Part shown: positions 22,567 through 33,018 of the stretch, one piece after another
Layout of the letters: each line of letters starts with the position of its first letter
Position numbering within the stretch: the first letter of the stretch is position 1
From: Paramyrothecium sp. XJ0827
Taxonomy: Eukaryota > Ascomycota > Sordariomycetes > Hypocreales > Stachybotryaceae
Direction: 5' to 3'
Assembly: GCA_020881915.1 (NCBI GenBank)
Contig: JAJFPB010000001.1
Coordinates: 5,022,001 to 5,086,000 of the forward strand
DNA length: 64,000 nt
Made by a program: the position numbers and the translations under genes
Notes under the pieces: generated by a model
The model's database searches: none
The model's input: only the letters and a program-made list of their open reading frames with translations
Told to the model about the DNA's origin: nothing

Positions 22567-25500
22567 TGGTGGTGGGGTCGCGCACCATTTGATTTTGTTG
22601 GCCGTTTGTGGATGCCCATTCTGGGTTTTCTGCGCTGATGGGTGACCAAGCGAATCCTTGGGGACCCTGTTCCCTGATCCGCATCCACGCGCCATCACGG
22701 GGAGCGCCCGCGCAAATGAAACGGCGCGGAACAGGACCGGTCTGACCGGAAGCCGTTGCCGTTCGGGGACTGGCGCCATCACCAAAACTGAGCCTTGACA
22801 ATCGGCCGGGTCCGTTTCAGTAGCCGGAACGGAGGATCCATCATTATTTCTAGTTACAGTGATCGACCCGGCTGCATCTTTGGTTGTGTACATGTGAGAA
22901 AAGGGACGAAAACCGTGGCCACGACATGGGCTACTACATTGTTACAACAAAGAGGAACCAGAAATGTACCACAAAGAGCAAAGAACGCATTCGAGTCATC
23001 CTTCGCGCCCATGCCTCCTATCATTCGTGACTCCGTATCAGGTCACCACATTAGCACAGTTCATAATGTGCTGTTTGGCCCCAGGCTATTTGTGGCTGCA
23101 GGGGCAGATGACCAACTACCCATAAGCACCCGGTTAAGACCTGAAGGGCTATGAGGTCCTGCACCACTTGCATTGGATGCCACAATCATGTCTTCATTGA
23201 GCTGAAGCATGACAGTTGCGATATTACGACTCGGTCTCTCTGTGTACTACCTCCCTACGAGCCGCTGCCGAGGTCCAGTCTGCCTAAGCTGTCTTGTACA
23301 CACACCGAGGCAGCATCGCCTCTGCTGCTCATCGTCACCTCTCTTATCATAGAACATTCGATGGGCTAATACTGAGCGGAACCGGCAACTTGTAACGATC
23401 ATTGCCAGCGTCACCGCTTACTAGTCGAAATTTGTCTGATAGTTCGGCGGTGAACCTGATATGAAAGTTCGGTCAACCAGACGTGCCGTACCATGGGCTG
23501 GGTATTGGATCCCAGCACTACTTCGGTCCCTCTCGTTAAGGGACTGAAATTGACATATCATTTTCGCAAGCAGTTTCTCGAAGTAGCTGACAGCGACAAT
23601 CAACCGTTACGGTCACCGCCTACCATTCTGTTGGTCCGCCTCTTCGATGCAGTGATTCGCATTCTCCGATGAGACGCGTCTTTAGTAGAGCACCTAATTG
23701 GCAGGTTTGTTGAGCTGGTGGCTGTCCTGATCTTGGGGCTACTATATGCCCTCCTGCCACCTCTACGCTGTGCATGATCGGGTGGTTTTCTCTCCTGGCT
23801 TATTCGCCATGACCTTCTGTCAGGCTTTGCATTTCGCTGCCACTACAGAGCATACAGTCCCTCGTTCGACGTGGCGTCACAACAGCATGGGCGGATGCAA
23901 CGGGTCTTGCCCGTTAACTGACAAGGGTCATGGCTGGTTCCCGGACGACAGCCTTGATTGTACAGTAATGACCGCAGCTGACGCAGAATCAGCATCATGC
24001 ATGAATGAAATACTGAACCGTTGCATGAGAACTCAGGAGGATACTGCCGGCAGACGAGACCTTGCTTTTCCCGTGGCGCCCAGAGCTCGTTGGTCGTACA
24101 GGATCGGCCGGTGTGCATTCTAAGCGTATACAATGGCGTGAACCCCTAGCATAAGCCACAGCTTGAAGCCTATGAGATGTGGATTTGACAGCCCTGCTGT
24201 TCTTTACGAAACAGTGACCCTAGACCTCGCTCGTCAGCGAGGTGATTCACAACTAGACCAGGGGCCTTGTGGCACAGGCCTTTTTCAATCAGTCTCCATT
24301 AGCGGTTCTGCGACTGCGGCTATCAGAACACATTCAACGTTTGGACACAACCTCGGCTCAGGAACACTGCTACATATCTGCGATGACGATGGGTAGCGTC
24401 CACGTTTCGACGTGCTATACAAGACTACCAACGTACGGTCATGTTTTCGAAAGGCAAGGCTCCGACAAGGTTGCGTGTCTCGATGGAAAGCGCATGAAGG
24501 TACCTCAATGTGAATACGTGAAGTGCAGGCCTGACTGCATCACCAAGCCCGATGCCGTCGTCGTGGCCTCCTTGACACAGCCACTAGCCTGCCTTGTTCC
24601 TAACCCCTTGTTGGTTTCGAAATTCGATAACTGACAAAATTTCAGGTAGCCTAGCCTCCAACGCAATCGCCGATTGGTCTCTGTTGCCTGTCCACATCAC
24701 GACCTAGTCTTGCACACCGATTGTTGCGGCGCTGATAATGGACGAATAGCCAGCAGCTCGGCTTCTAAATGGATCATTGGGATGCCGACCCTGCTCGAGT
24801 AGGGTGTGCCAGTATGCACATCGGTCAGACACGCTTCACCTCGGTTTGCTTTGCATCGATTCCAAAATCAGCAGCGTGCAGCCCTCTTCAGCCCGCAAGG
24901 TCTCCGTGTTCCGGGCTGTGCGGTTGTAGAAAGGAGTCGATGCTGTATCGTGTCCCCAATCTTGTCACATGGACCAGAAATGCAGGTCTTGCAGCTTCAG
25001 CACCAACACTACGATTCAACTGCGTTGTCTGGCTTGAGCCGGATATTTGCCCAATCAGGACCCAGCCCTTGCGTCCCATTCTACCTTGCAGAATGTTCGC
25101 AGCTTCCCCGCATCGGGCTTGCAAGTGCTCCTGATCTGTTGGATCGTTGAGTGTCTCTGTGACCAAAATTGGCACTTTCGTTTGACCGGAATATTGACAC
25201 CGCAGCAGGGTCGACTCCATGTCTCGATCAGGCGACGCACAGTTGTTTTTGTACCCTGCTGTTCTACCCCCGGCGAGCTTGGGGGGCTGAGAACACTTCC
25301 CAATCCTTTCAGCTGCCTGAGCACAGTTACCTCTTTGGGATAGAAATTCCCTTAATAGTCGACGAAACCCCCGGTCCGCCGATAAGCTGGGAACAGCCAA
25401 AGCTGACACCCAGGTTCCTGCGACTGCCACCTCATCCCATCCTAAGCACGGGCTGTACAAATTACCGATTATCTACACCCAACATGTCGATCACATGAGT

Positions 25501-26524
25501 CAGACAAAGCCGAGGTGCATCGCGCCCGCAACGGCTTCCGCAAAGTGTCCGCTCTGCCAGGGCCGCCCGGTTCCAACAGGTGCCATGGATGGCATGAAAC
25601 GCACAAGATCCTAATTGGGGTCTTGGTTCTTCTTCGCTCCCCGTTCCAGGTATGCTCAGCTTGGAGCGCGCAAATGGGCAGCAATGGCCTATAATGGGCT
25701 GACGACTAGGCATTTTTCTTAGCCTGTTATATTATCCCTCGCAGCGAGGCCCGCCCCTGCCGAGACGACCTTCTGGCGACGAGCTGTATGCTAAGCATAC
25801 ACCAAGTTCTTACTTGAGAATCAGATCCAGCGTATAGCGTGTCATCAGGTGCAATTGCCTTCATTTCCCTGTCAAGGCCTTGCCGCGTTCTGCGCTTAGT
25901 CCCACCCAGTAAGTTGAACAAGGTAAGTATCGCAGACCGAGGGGTCGTATCAATTGAGAGGTAAGGCTTCGCACACCGGGAACAAGTTGCGTTTGCGGAA
26001 CCTATAGGCCACTGACTCCGCTTGTGCCTGCGAAAAGCAACGTTCACATGGCCTGTGATACAGTGCCTGCTGCGCGCATTGGGTCCCTGTGCCAAGGCTG
26101 CCCAGGTAGGTCTGCATCGGGACAGAGGGATCAAGTCAAGGGAACTGTAGTGAGACATGCTATTTACAGGGGAGGTTGATAAGTTGAGACAATATAAGGG
26201 ATAGAGCAGTGGCCTACTTTATTTCATGGTGTGCGGCTTAGACAACGCTAGCATTTCTATCATCTATGACTGCCGTAAACAGCAGTTGAGCATTGGCAAA
26301 GGCAGGTTTGTCAGAAACCGGTGAGATCCATCGGAGGGCACGGTCGATCCGGGGCTTGCAGGCTGTTGATCGTATCGGACCATGTTGCATGAACCCCGGA
26401 TTGCGATTGCCTGCAACCATGTCCTAGCAAGCCACTGAGCATTCGCCTGATTTGGGGCGTGGTATTACCGCAGCTTCATGTGTTGCTTATGGCGCAGTAT
26501 TTACCTCAAGCCAAGACGTTTCTC

Positions 26525-26542
26525 TTTTTTTTTTTTTTTTTT
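26525..26542. repeat. T18 homopolymer
   Basis: Eighteen T in a row, followed by GGAA and an eight-G run. It lies about 700 bases upstream of CCDC124. Confidence 0.85.
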
Positions 26543-26784
26543 GGAAGGGGGGGGTGTGAAGAGGCATAGTGAGGGAGTTAGTGGTATGCCTGATCCTGCC
26601 CCGGAGTCAAGCTCGGGGAATTAGATATCCATCGAGCAACAATTTTGGTCAAGCCAATGCAGGTCCGAGTCCTCGACGCATCAAGGTAGACAATGCGTCT
26701 CCAGTGACGCGGGAAGCTGTGGGGAAGCGAAGTGAGCTAAGGCACCTCTAGTAGGTGCGAATTGCCGACAGCACAGCTAGCTGT

Positions 26785-26804
26785 GGTCGGTCGGTCAGTC
26801 GGTC
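26785..26804. repeat. (GGTC)n short tandem repeat
   Basis: Five GGTC-like units, one of them altered to AGTC. It lies about 430 bases upstream of the CCDC124 start. Confidence 0.75.
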
Positions 26805-27233
26805 AATGGAGGCAAGCTGAAGTCGTGATGCTCTCAGCCAATGGTGTGGAAACAATCGGTGGCAAGCTAGCCGTCAGCATTTGTCGGGGTGCTATAGGAG
26901 CCAAATTATCCGACAACGGTGGTTGTTGGAAGACAAAGTTCAGGTATATTTGGTGCCTCACTCGAGGGCTCTGATTTGTCAGGCTTGCCTCGCTGATGCT
27001 TAGGCAACGGGGCCCATCGAAGGCCGTGTTAGTCACACCTACTCCAGACATCATTACATGCAAGGTCTGCCAAACTCGGCAAAAACAGCAGAGACGGCGT
27101 TGCAACCAGCAGTGGTCCCTGGATCTTTTTCCCCTCTCTCCGGAAACCCCTGCATCAGCCGTTCGGCATCCCTATCGTTAAGGTAATTCAGGAAGAAGCA
27201 GCGGGAAGTCGAAGCGCACGCCCCGGTTTCATA

Positions 27234-28051
27234 ATGGCTGGCAAGAAGGGCGCCGAGAACAGCAAGAAGGCGGCCGGCAACGCTCGCAAGGCGGAGGCCG
27301 CAGCGCAAAAATCCGCGGCTGACGACGCGCGGCGCAACGCCGCCGAAGAAGAGCAGTGGCAGAAGGGTTCCAAGAGTAATGCAAAGAAGTGAGTGCAATT
27401 CTTCTGAGGGCTGGATTCTGTTTCGTGCCATGTGCTTCGCACGCCGGTGGATGCGCGGGCCGGGTCGCGCCAGCAGCATCCTTCTCCTTGCCCCCTCTCT
27501 TTTACCGTTCGTTGCTCCGTTGCTGACGCACAGCGGGTTTTAGGGAGGCAGAGGCGGCAAAGAAGGCTGAGCAAGCTAAGAAGAAGGCTGAAAAGGATGC
27601 CTTGATGCAGGAAGACGAGGCAAACACACCCGGACGCTCGGAGCCTAAGAAATCAAAGGCACCTATCAAGAAATCGCGCGGCTTGGACCTGTCGCAGCTT
27701 GATGGCGACGCACCCTCCTCGGCCCTCAACGCGACTGGCATTGACAACGCCCTGGACGCACTGTCGCTAACCGCCGGTGGCGACGACTCTAAGGTCGACA
27801 GACACCCAGAGAGGAGGTTCCCCGCGGCGTTTGCCAAGTACGAGGCGCGCAGGCTCGAGGAGATGAAGAAGGACGGCAGTGGCGTGGGACTGCGACTCGA
27901 CCAGCGGAAGCAGAGGATCCGCAAGGAATTCGAAAAGAGCCCCGAGAACCCATTCAACCAAGTCACGGCGACGTACAACACTACGAAGGAGGAGCTGGCG
28001 GACATTCGATCCAAGGAGCAGTCCAAGATTGAACAACGTCTTGGAAAATAA
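27234..28051 (+). CDS. LSO2: CCDC124/Lso2-type ribosome-associated coiled-coil protein
   Basis: Two exons, 27234-27388 and 27544-28051, give 220 residues. The N-terminal 90 or so residues are a Lys/Ala/Glu-rich coiled coil (MAGKKGAENSKKAAGNARKA and KKAEQAKKKAEKD). The C-terminal half carries the conserved CCDC124 block DRHPERRFPAAFAKYEARRLEEM, then an RLDQRKQRIRKEFEKSPENP stretch ending in FNQ. Members bind the ribosomal intersubunit space and the tRNA channel. Yeast Lso2 and human CCDC124 keep idle 80S ribosomes intact during starvation and help restart translation. The protein has the long form with the full C-terminal block, unlike the short yeast Lso2. The start ATG is the first in frame; the splice join SNAK|KEAEAAKK keeps the coiled coil in register. 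Transcribed in the same direction as the UBC-like gene downstream. Confidence 0.92.
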
Positions 28052-28548
28052 TGCATTCACGAGTTACGACGTCTGGATCGCATAGCGTTGTTGTTGAAAG
28101 GACACCAGGGTGACATCTACCCACTACTGCGTCAAGGCTAGCCAAGGCTAGCTCCGACACCCGCAGACGGTGGGAGTTTAGGATTACAATGAAGAAGAAA
28201 AATATATGTTTCTCACGCACAGCACCATCGGCTCCTCTAACACCTCTCGTCAGTTCCCCGTGTGTAAATTTTTTGCATCATCGTCCGATCAAAACCCCTC
28301 CCCCACCAAGCGCTCAGAAAAAAAAAGGCTACAGCGACAACCCCGCCAGGCGTCATAGGTCAGGCAGAAAATCTGACCGCCCTTCTCACCGCTTGCTCTT
28401 AATGACCACAACCTCATGCTGCATGGAGAACCGACTACAGGATCCTAAACATCGTGTCGCAAGCCCTTTACTTTGCTTTTCTTCTCCTCTTTGTCACCGC
28501 TTGTAATCGCAGTTCTTGCTTCTTACCGGGAGCCTTGACGTTTTCCTC
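28052..28548. other. Intergenic, 3' of CCDC124 and promoter of UBC-like gene
   Basis: No coding signal. It carries A-rich and T-rich patches (for example AAAAAAAAGG near 28318) consistent with a 3' UTR. Confidence 0.6.
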
Positions 28549-29665
28549 ATGGACTCCTTACCATCATTGCGCAAACAGCACTTGCTGTCAGAATTGTCCG
28601 TAAACCTCGCTCATGTACCTGCACGCCTGGCAGGCTAACGGATGCAGTGCCGGATTGAAGCAAGCGGGTCCAGAAGGTGTTTTTGCAAGCTTGACTCCTG
28701 GCGATCCTAGCCTGTGGTCGGTCGTCTTGTTCGTTCGTGATGGTAGATACTAGACAACCTCAACGTCGCAAGCAGGACTGATCCGACCTAGGCCCATACT
28801 CTCCTGCCGCGATGAGGTTCCAGATTTCGTTCCCCGATAGTTACCCAAAACTTCCACCGCTTGTTACATTTTCCACTGATATGTTCCATCCCTTGATAAC
28901 GCCCCTAACGACCTACATGTACACCACCGACGTGCAGGGCGACGGCACAGTCAGCGCCACAGACGAGGAAAGACTGCCTCCAGGAGGTTTCAGCCTGCGC
29001 GGTGGCTTTCCTGAGTGGTTTGGGCGCGGGAAGCAGAGCGCGACTGGGAGCAGGCAGGTCAGCGGGCAGCAATTTTCCACAGCCCCTACAGAACGGGGCA
29101 GCTCAACACTGCCCAATGTCACAGCTGCCATGCTCCCCAGCTACATGCAGACTAATAGGAAAGCCGTGTCAGTATACACCGTTCTTCGGTATATCAAGAG
29201 TGCTTTTGATGATGAGGAAGTCCTCAATTCACTGCCGCTGGATGCCGCCGGTAACCCTGGAGCATGGCATGCCTGGCGAACTCATCAGCGGAAGCTGGGG
29301 AAACTATCTGAGGATGCATCAACAAGTACAGGCGGCGATGCTAAGCCGGGCCAGCAAGAAACCCAGGAGCCGTCGATAGGGGAAGATTCGAGAGCTGGCC
29401 GGGTCCTAGCAACCACCAGGCGACCGGGAGAATGGAACTGGGACGGCGTCTGGGAAGATCGTGTAAAGAAAGCCATCGCCGCAAGCCTCTCCGAACCTGT
29501 GCTTTTTGGTTCCGGCGGACCTGATGAGCTTGTAAGGCTGAACTCTCCAAATCCGTCAGAAGGCACTACTAATAAAGATGACAGATTCGTTTCCTGGCCA
29601 TGGAGGATTCCGAGATTGAGTCAGCCAAGGAGAATCTCATGCGCACCTTGGCGAGTTCTGCGTAG
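28549..29665 (+). CDS. UBC-like (E2-variant) protein lacking the catalytic Cys, AKTIP/FtsA-like
   Basis: Four exons, 28549-28595, 28648-28742, 28792-29531 and 29585-29665, give 320 residues. The joins rebuild a UBC fold: HLLSEFAGLKQAGPEGVFAS, then SLTPGDPSLWSVVLFVRDGP, then RFQISFPDSYPKLPPLVTFS. In active E2 enzymes the next segment is HPN followed by the active Cys. Here it reads FHPLITPLTTYMYT, with no Cys, so conjugating activity is unlikely. FTS/AKTIP proteins also keep an HPL motif and lose the Cys. Their fungal form (FtsA) joins Hook and FHIP to link early endosomes to dynein. That identification is an inference from the HPL pattern and length. The C-terminal half has LPSYMQTNRKAVSVYTVLRYIKSAF and ends in an acidic helix after the third intron. 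The donor of intron 1 is GTCCGT, weaker than the others. Confidence 0.82.
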
Positions 29666-30065
29666 CATGACGGCGGTGTGGAAAGCGAAACCTTCCCTTG
29701 AAGTTTGGCAAGAGGACTCTTTGTACTTGTCTTTCATTCAGCAGGCGTCATGTTTATACCCCACCGTGTTAGCCTTAAATCATCAGTGCTTTCCATCTGC
29801 TCCTGCTCGGGGCACCTGTCGTATGAAGTTGACCAAGTACCACTTCGCACACTTTCCCAGTGTCTTCTCTTTTCCACAATAGTTTCTGGCTCGCGATTTG
29901 TCGTTACTACTGATTGGCAGACCAGACAAGTCTTGGTGCACATTCATGGATTAACTGAGCAGCAATAAAACCTCCGATCAATTGCCCAATGTTCCTGGGC
30001 TTGTGTCCGACATACCGTATTTAGCATCTTCAAGGCGCCAGTCTCCGCCATCATAGCATTACGAG
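29666..30065. other. Short intergenic region, no gene seen
   Basis: A 400-base gap between tandem genes. Nothing beyond the expected 3' UTR and promoter of the next gene is visible. Confidence 0.55.
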
Positions 30066-31975
30066 ATGGAGAACGAGTCACCCTCCAATAATCACTTCCA
30101 AGCACCTCGTTGTTCCAGAGGGTGCGAGCCGAGTCCGCTACGCATCGTCAAGCAAACAAGCGGTCCTCGTCAGGGTAGCAACACTGCCATCGAGGGCAGA
30201 AACGGTGAAAGGAAAGCGTCGCAACCTCGGTGGCCATTGACAGTCATGAAGAGACGAAGCAGAGGGTTCGCAAATAGACAGAAGGATCCTGAGTCGAGGA
30301 ACAACATGGCGGGCACCTGGGCATGTCCAACGCAGATCTCGACAGGATACCATCGAAGACCTCTGCAAGAACTCGTCTACAACGACCATTCGAACAATAT
30401 GGAACCAAATCCCGAAACTTATGTACATCAGCGTCGAAGTCCAGCTGTCGCCGAATTCGCAAGCCTGGCACCTAAGGCAAGTCGAGTTGTCCCCGCAATC
30501 GCGTCGCCCATATCGCATCATACGTACACACATCAGCCAGACCAGAACCCGCTTCGTCAGGCTCCACATAACGTAGAGATGGGTTGCTTTTTAGATAAAA
30601 CATCGGCTCAACATGGCATAGTGGCCGCTGCTCATTATCCCCGGCAATCTACTGATGCACTGGGTATGACTGAGCACCTTGTACAGTGTGTTTTGTCGCC
30701 CCAGATAACAGTGGTGTTTGACACTGCTGGCCGTGACAAGAGTCCAAGCTGTGTTTGGGCAGCTATTGAAGTGACTGGCCGCCTGGCTCGGGTTTCCACC
30801 TCAGGTTCGGGGATACCCACTCCCGAATTGTCGCGCGGTACAGACGCTGCGTTCGTCAAGCATCAGCAAGGTACGTACAGGAGTGTTACCGGCTGGAGTC
30901 TTCACTTACCTCGGAGGATAGATCGTTTCTTCGAATATGGCTGTCTGTACAATCTTGGTATAGAGATCACTTCGCCTCACACCGCATCGATACAGAGAGT
31001 GCTACAGGAGCAGCTTTTCCCTACGCAAGTCACACGCGCCGAAGACATGATAGACACGGGTTGCTGACAGACCGTAGTACAATATATGCAGGCTCCAGTA
31101 TCCTGCTCCTCGTCCAAGTTGAATTGAATAAGGACTGCGTAACCTTGCCGCAGCAGACAACTCATCGTCGGCATGATTCGGATGATTTGATGGAGGAACT
31201 AGAGAGGCAACTCGGAAACTCTCAGGTGGAGTACATGCACATCAAGGTCTCTTATTCGCACTCGGCATTTCCGGAATTGTCTATATCAGGAATCCACGAT
31301 GGTGTTTGCAGTATGCGGAGCAGGTTGGAAACCTGCGCCACGGCGCCGCTCAATTACTGTGGTACTTTGTCACCCTGGTCACCTTGCCCTGCGGCATCAT
31401 CCAGGTCCTTCTTGCAGCTGATAGAACGGCATTGGGGTGTTGCAAAAGCCGAACGGGTCATGCAGCAGATCATCAATGAACAATCAACGCCATGCAAATC
31501 TGCCAAAGCACGACATGGGGTGTTTCCTGAAGGAGTGAGTCGTGCTTCGAGCCGTACAGAGGACACGGACCTTGCCAGTCCTTCACGGCGGGTGAGCTTG
31601 CGAGAGGGAAACTTGTCGGCTCAGCACATACTGGGTCGAAATCCTGTCCAAAGCCATACGAGGAGATCGAGTGTTTGGTCAGCTACATCAAGTGCTCTAA
31701 ATGTTCCGAAACATCGGAACTTTGGCGTCGTAGCCTCTCGTCCCCTCAATCAGCTTTCTCGTCAGAGCTTTGAGGGAGACAGCGAGACCAGGCAGGAATA
31801 CCTTTGCCGGCAATTTTCCAGCAAAACACATGAGAGTGAAAACTTGAGGCCAGCGTCAGAAGTTTCGGGTTCACAGGATCACACCAACACGTCAGGTGCA
31901 GCAGGGAAGAATCCCTCTCACCGTCTCAGGGGCAAGAAAGAATCGGGACTGTGGAACTGGGGTGGTTGGTTTTAG
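30066..31975 (+). CDS. Unrecognised 601-residue protein, apparently spliced through a GC-AG intron
   Basis: Three exons, 30066-30870, 30922-31024 and 31078-31975. I do not recognise a named family. The first 190 residues are basic and of low complexity (Arg, Pro, Ser, Asn). A compact segment follows: VLSPQITVVFDTAGRDKSP, then WAAIEVTGRLARV. It continues over two introns through DRFFEYGCLYNLGIEI and EQLFPTTIYAGSSILLLVQVEL, which looks like a beta-sandwich with an IEI/VQVEL strand pattern. A helical region (SFLQLIERHWGVAKAERVMQQI) and a Ser/Arg-rich tail end in GLWNWGGWF. The second intron has a GCAAGT donor; using it gives FPT-TIYAGSS in frame, whereas reading through meets a stop. No membrane helix or signal peptide is seen. 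The start codon is the first ATG in an open frame, and a later start is possible. Confidence 0.75.
31025..31077 (+). other. GC-AG intron in the 601-residue protein gene
   Basis: The donor is GCAAGT, the usual consensus of GC introns, and the acceptor is CCGTAG. Reading through gives a TGA within the intron; removing 53 bases joins the codon AC+T and continues a plausible strand. No GT donor in the vicinity gives an open in-frame join. Confidence 0.7.
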
Positions 31976-32064
31976 TCTTCACCTTAGAGTCGACAGATAA
32001 TGAATTTGAGCTTGGTGTTTTTCTTGACTTTATTCGATTTTTGCTTTGTTTGTGGGTATCTCTC

Positions 32065-33018
32065 TTATTCTAGCTCATCCTTCCACGGAATGGAGACCTG
32101 GGCACCTCTTTTCGCGACCGTCTTCGCCGCCGCACGGTTTGCTACCTTGACGGCGGTGTCAATGTCAAACTCGGAATCCACCGGCCGCACAACGGCCAGC
32201 GCATACGAGCCGACGAAGGTATCGCCAGCGGCAGTGGTATCAATGACAGTGGTCTTCTCTGGAGGAACCAGCCCGCTCTTACCAGCTTTGTTGACGTAGT
32301 AGACGCCGCGGCCACCAAGAGTGATGATGACATTCTGGACGCCCTTGTCAATGAAGCCAGCTCCGACGCGCTGCAATCCCTCGAGGTCGTCCAGCTCAGA
32401 TTCCGGGCATCCAGCGAGAAGCGCGGCCTCAGTTTCGTTGACGACCAGATGAGCAAGTCCGTCGTACGCTTCCAAGGGCAGCTTCTGGGCCGGGGCTGGG
32501 TTGAGAAGAACTGGCACGGCAGCAGATTTGGCGGCAGCCAAAGCCTGCATGACGGTAGCGAAGGGGATCTCCAGCTGCATGATGAGGAGGTCGGGCCTAG
32601 GCTCAGGCAGCACGGCAAAGTCGCTCGCCTTGAGGGAGTGGTTGGCCTCGGGCGACAGCATGATACGGTTTTGACCGTCCCCCTCATCGACGACGATGAC
32701 GGCGACGCCCGTCTTGCCGGGGTCGAGGACGGCGACCTGAGAGGTGTCGACGCCATAGGAGGTCAGGCTGTCCACGAGGACGGGCCCGTAGGGATCGGCG
32801 CCGACGGCGCCGACCATGGAGACATGGGCGGTAGCATTGGTGAGGTCGGAGGAGCGCGACAGCTTGGCGCAGGCAACGGCCTGATTGGCGCCCTTGCCGC
32901 CGGGCGAGGTTGTGAAGGAGTTGGCGGTGAGAGTCTCGCCGGGGAGGGGGTGGTGGGGGACGTAGGAGACAAGATCAATGTTGAGCGATCCGAGGATCGT
33001 GATTCTGGGAGGAGCCAT
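32065..33018 (-). CDS. RBK1: Ribokinase
   Basis: Single exon of 317 residues, the usual size. Ribokinase phosphorylates D-ribose to ribose 5-phosphate with ATP, feeding nucleotide synthesis and the pentose phosphate pathway in the cytosol. The N-terminal sugar site motif is ILGSLNIDLVSYVPHHPLPGE, and GGKGANQAVA follows at residues 40-50. The central NPAPAQKLP and VVNETEA motifs are present. The PfkB signature near residue 260 reads IDTTAAGDTFVGSYA, with the catalytic Asp in AAGDTF. The second Gly of the usual DTxGAGD is Ala here, which is common in ribokinases. It is convergent with the upstream 601-residue gene, with 89 bases between the stops, so the 3' UTRs probably overlap. Confidence 0.96.
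   Translation of the reverse strand: MAPPRITILGSLNIDLVSYVPHHPLPGETLTANSFTTSPGGKGANQAVACAKLSRSSDLTNATAHVSMVGAVGADPYGPVLVDSLTSYGVDTSQVAVLDPGKTGVAVIVVDEGDGQNRIMLSPEANHSLKASDFAVLPEPRPDLLIMQLEIPFATVMQALAAAKSAAVPVLLNPAPAQKLPLEAYDGLAHLVVNETEAALLAGCPESELDDLEGLQRVGAGFIDKGVQNVIITLGGRGVYYVNKAGKSGLVPPEKTTVIDTTAAGDTFVGSYALAVVRPVDSEFDIDTAVKVANRAAAKTVAKRGAQVSIPWKDELE

Larger units (their letters stand above)
14327..27233. other. 12.9-kb stretch with no recognisable gene, upstream of two divergent genes
   Basis: All frames are closed frequently. The longest frame, 190 codons on the minus strand at 24888-25460, shows no domain motif and has no splice partners that extend a conserved sequence. No transposase, reverse transcriptase, tRNA or rRNA pattern was seen. 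Base composition is close to 50% GC, not the AT-rich state expected of heavily RIP-mutated repeats. It contains scattered microsatellites (16892-16925, 19791-19813, 20626-20652, 26525-26542, 26785-26804), a polypurine tract near 15640-15730 and a 16-base tandem duplication at 22535-22566. It lies 5' of both the MFS gene (-) and CCDC124 (+). It could hold non-coding transcripts, small unrecognised genes or decayed elements; I cannot distinguish these by eye. Confidence 0.55.

Noticed and set aside
24888..25460. 190-codon minus-strand frame in the gene-free region
   Set aside because: Longest frame there, but no recognised motif, no conserved look and no splice partners; within chance expectation for a 12.9-kb interval.
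25727..26158. 143-codon minus-strand frame with a CSRC motif
   Set aside because: One CxxC-like pair is not a zinc finger; no further Cys/His spacing or exon context supports a gene.
26525..26554. T18 followed by a G run considered as a retroposon poly(A) tail
   Set aside because: No reverse-transcriptase relic, processed-gene copy or target-site duplication was found next to it.
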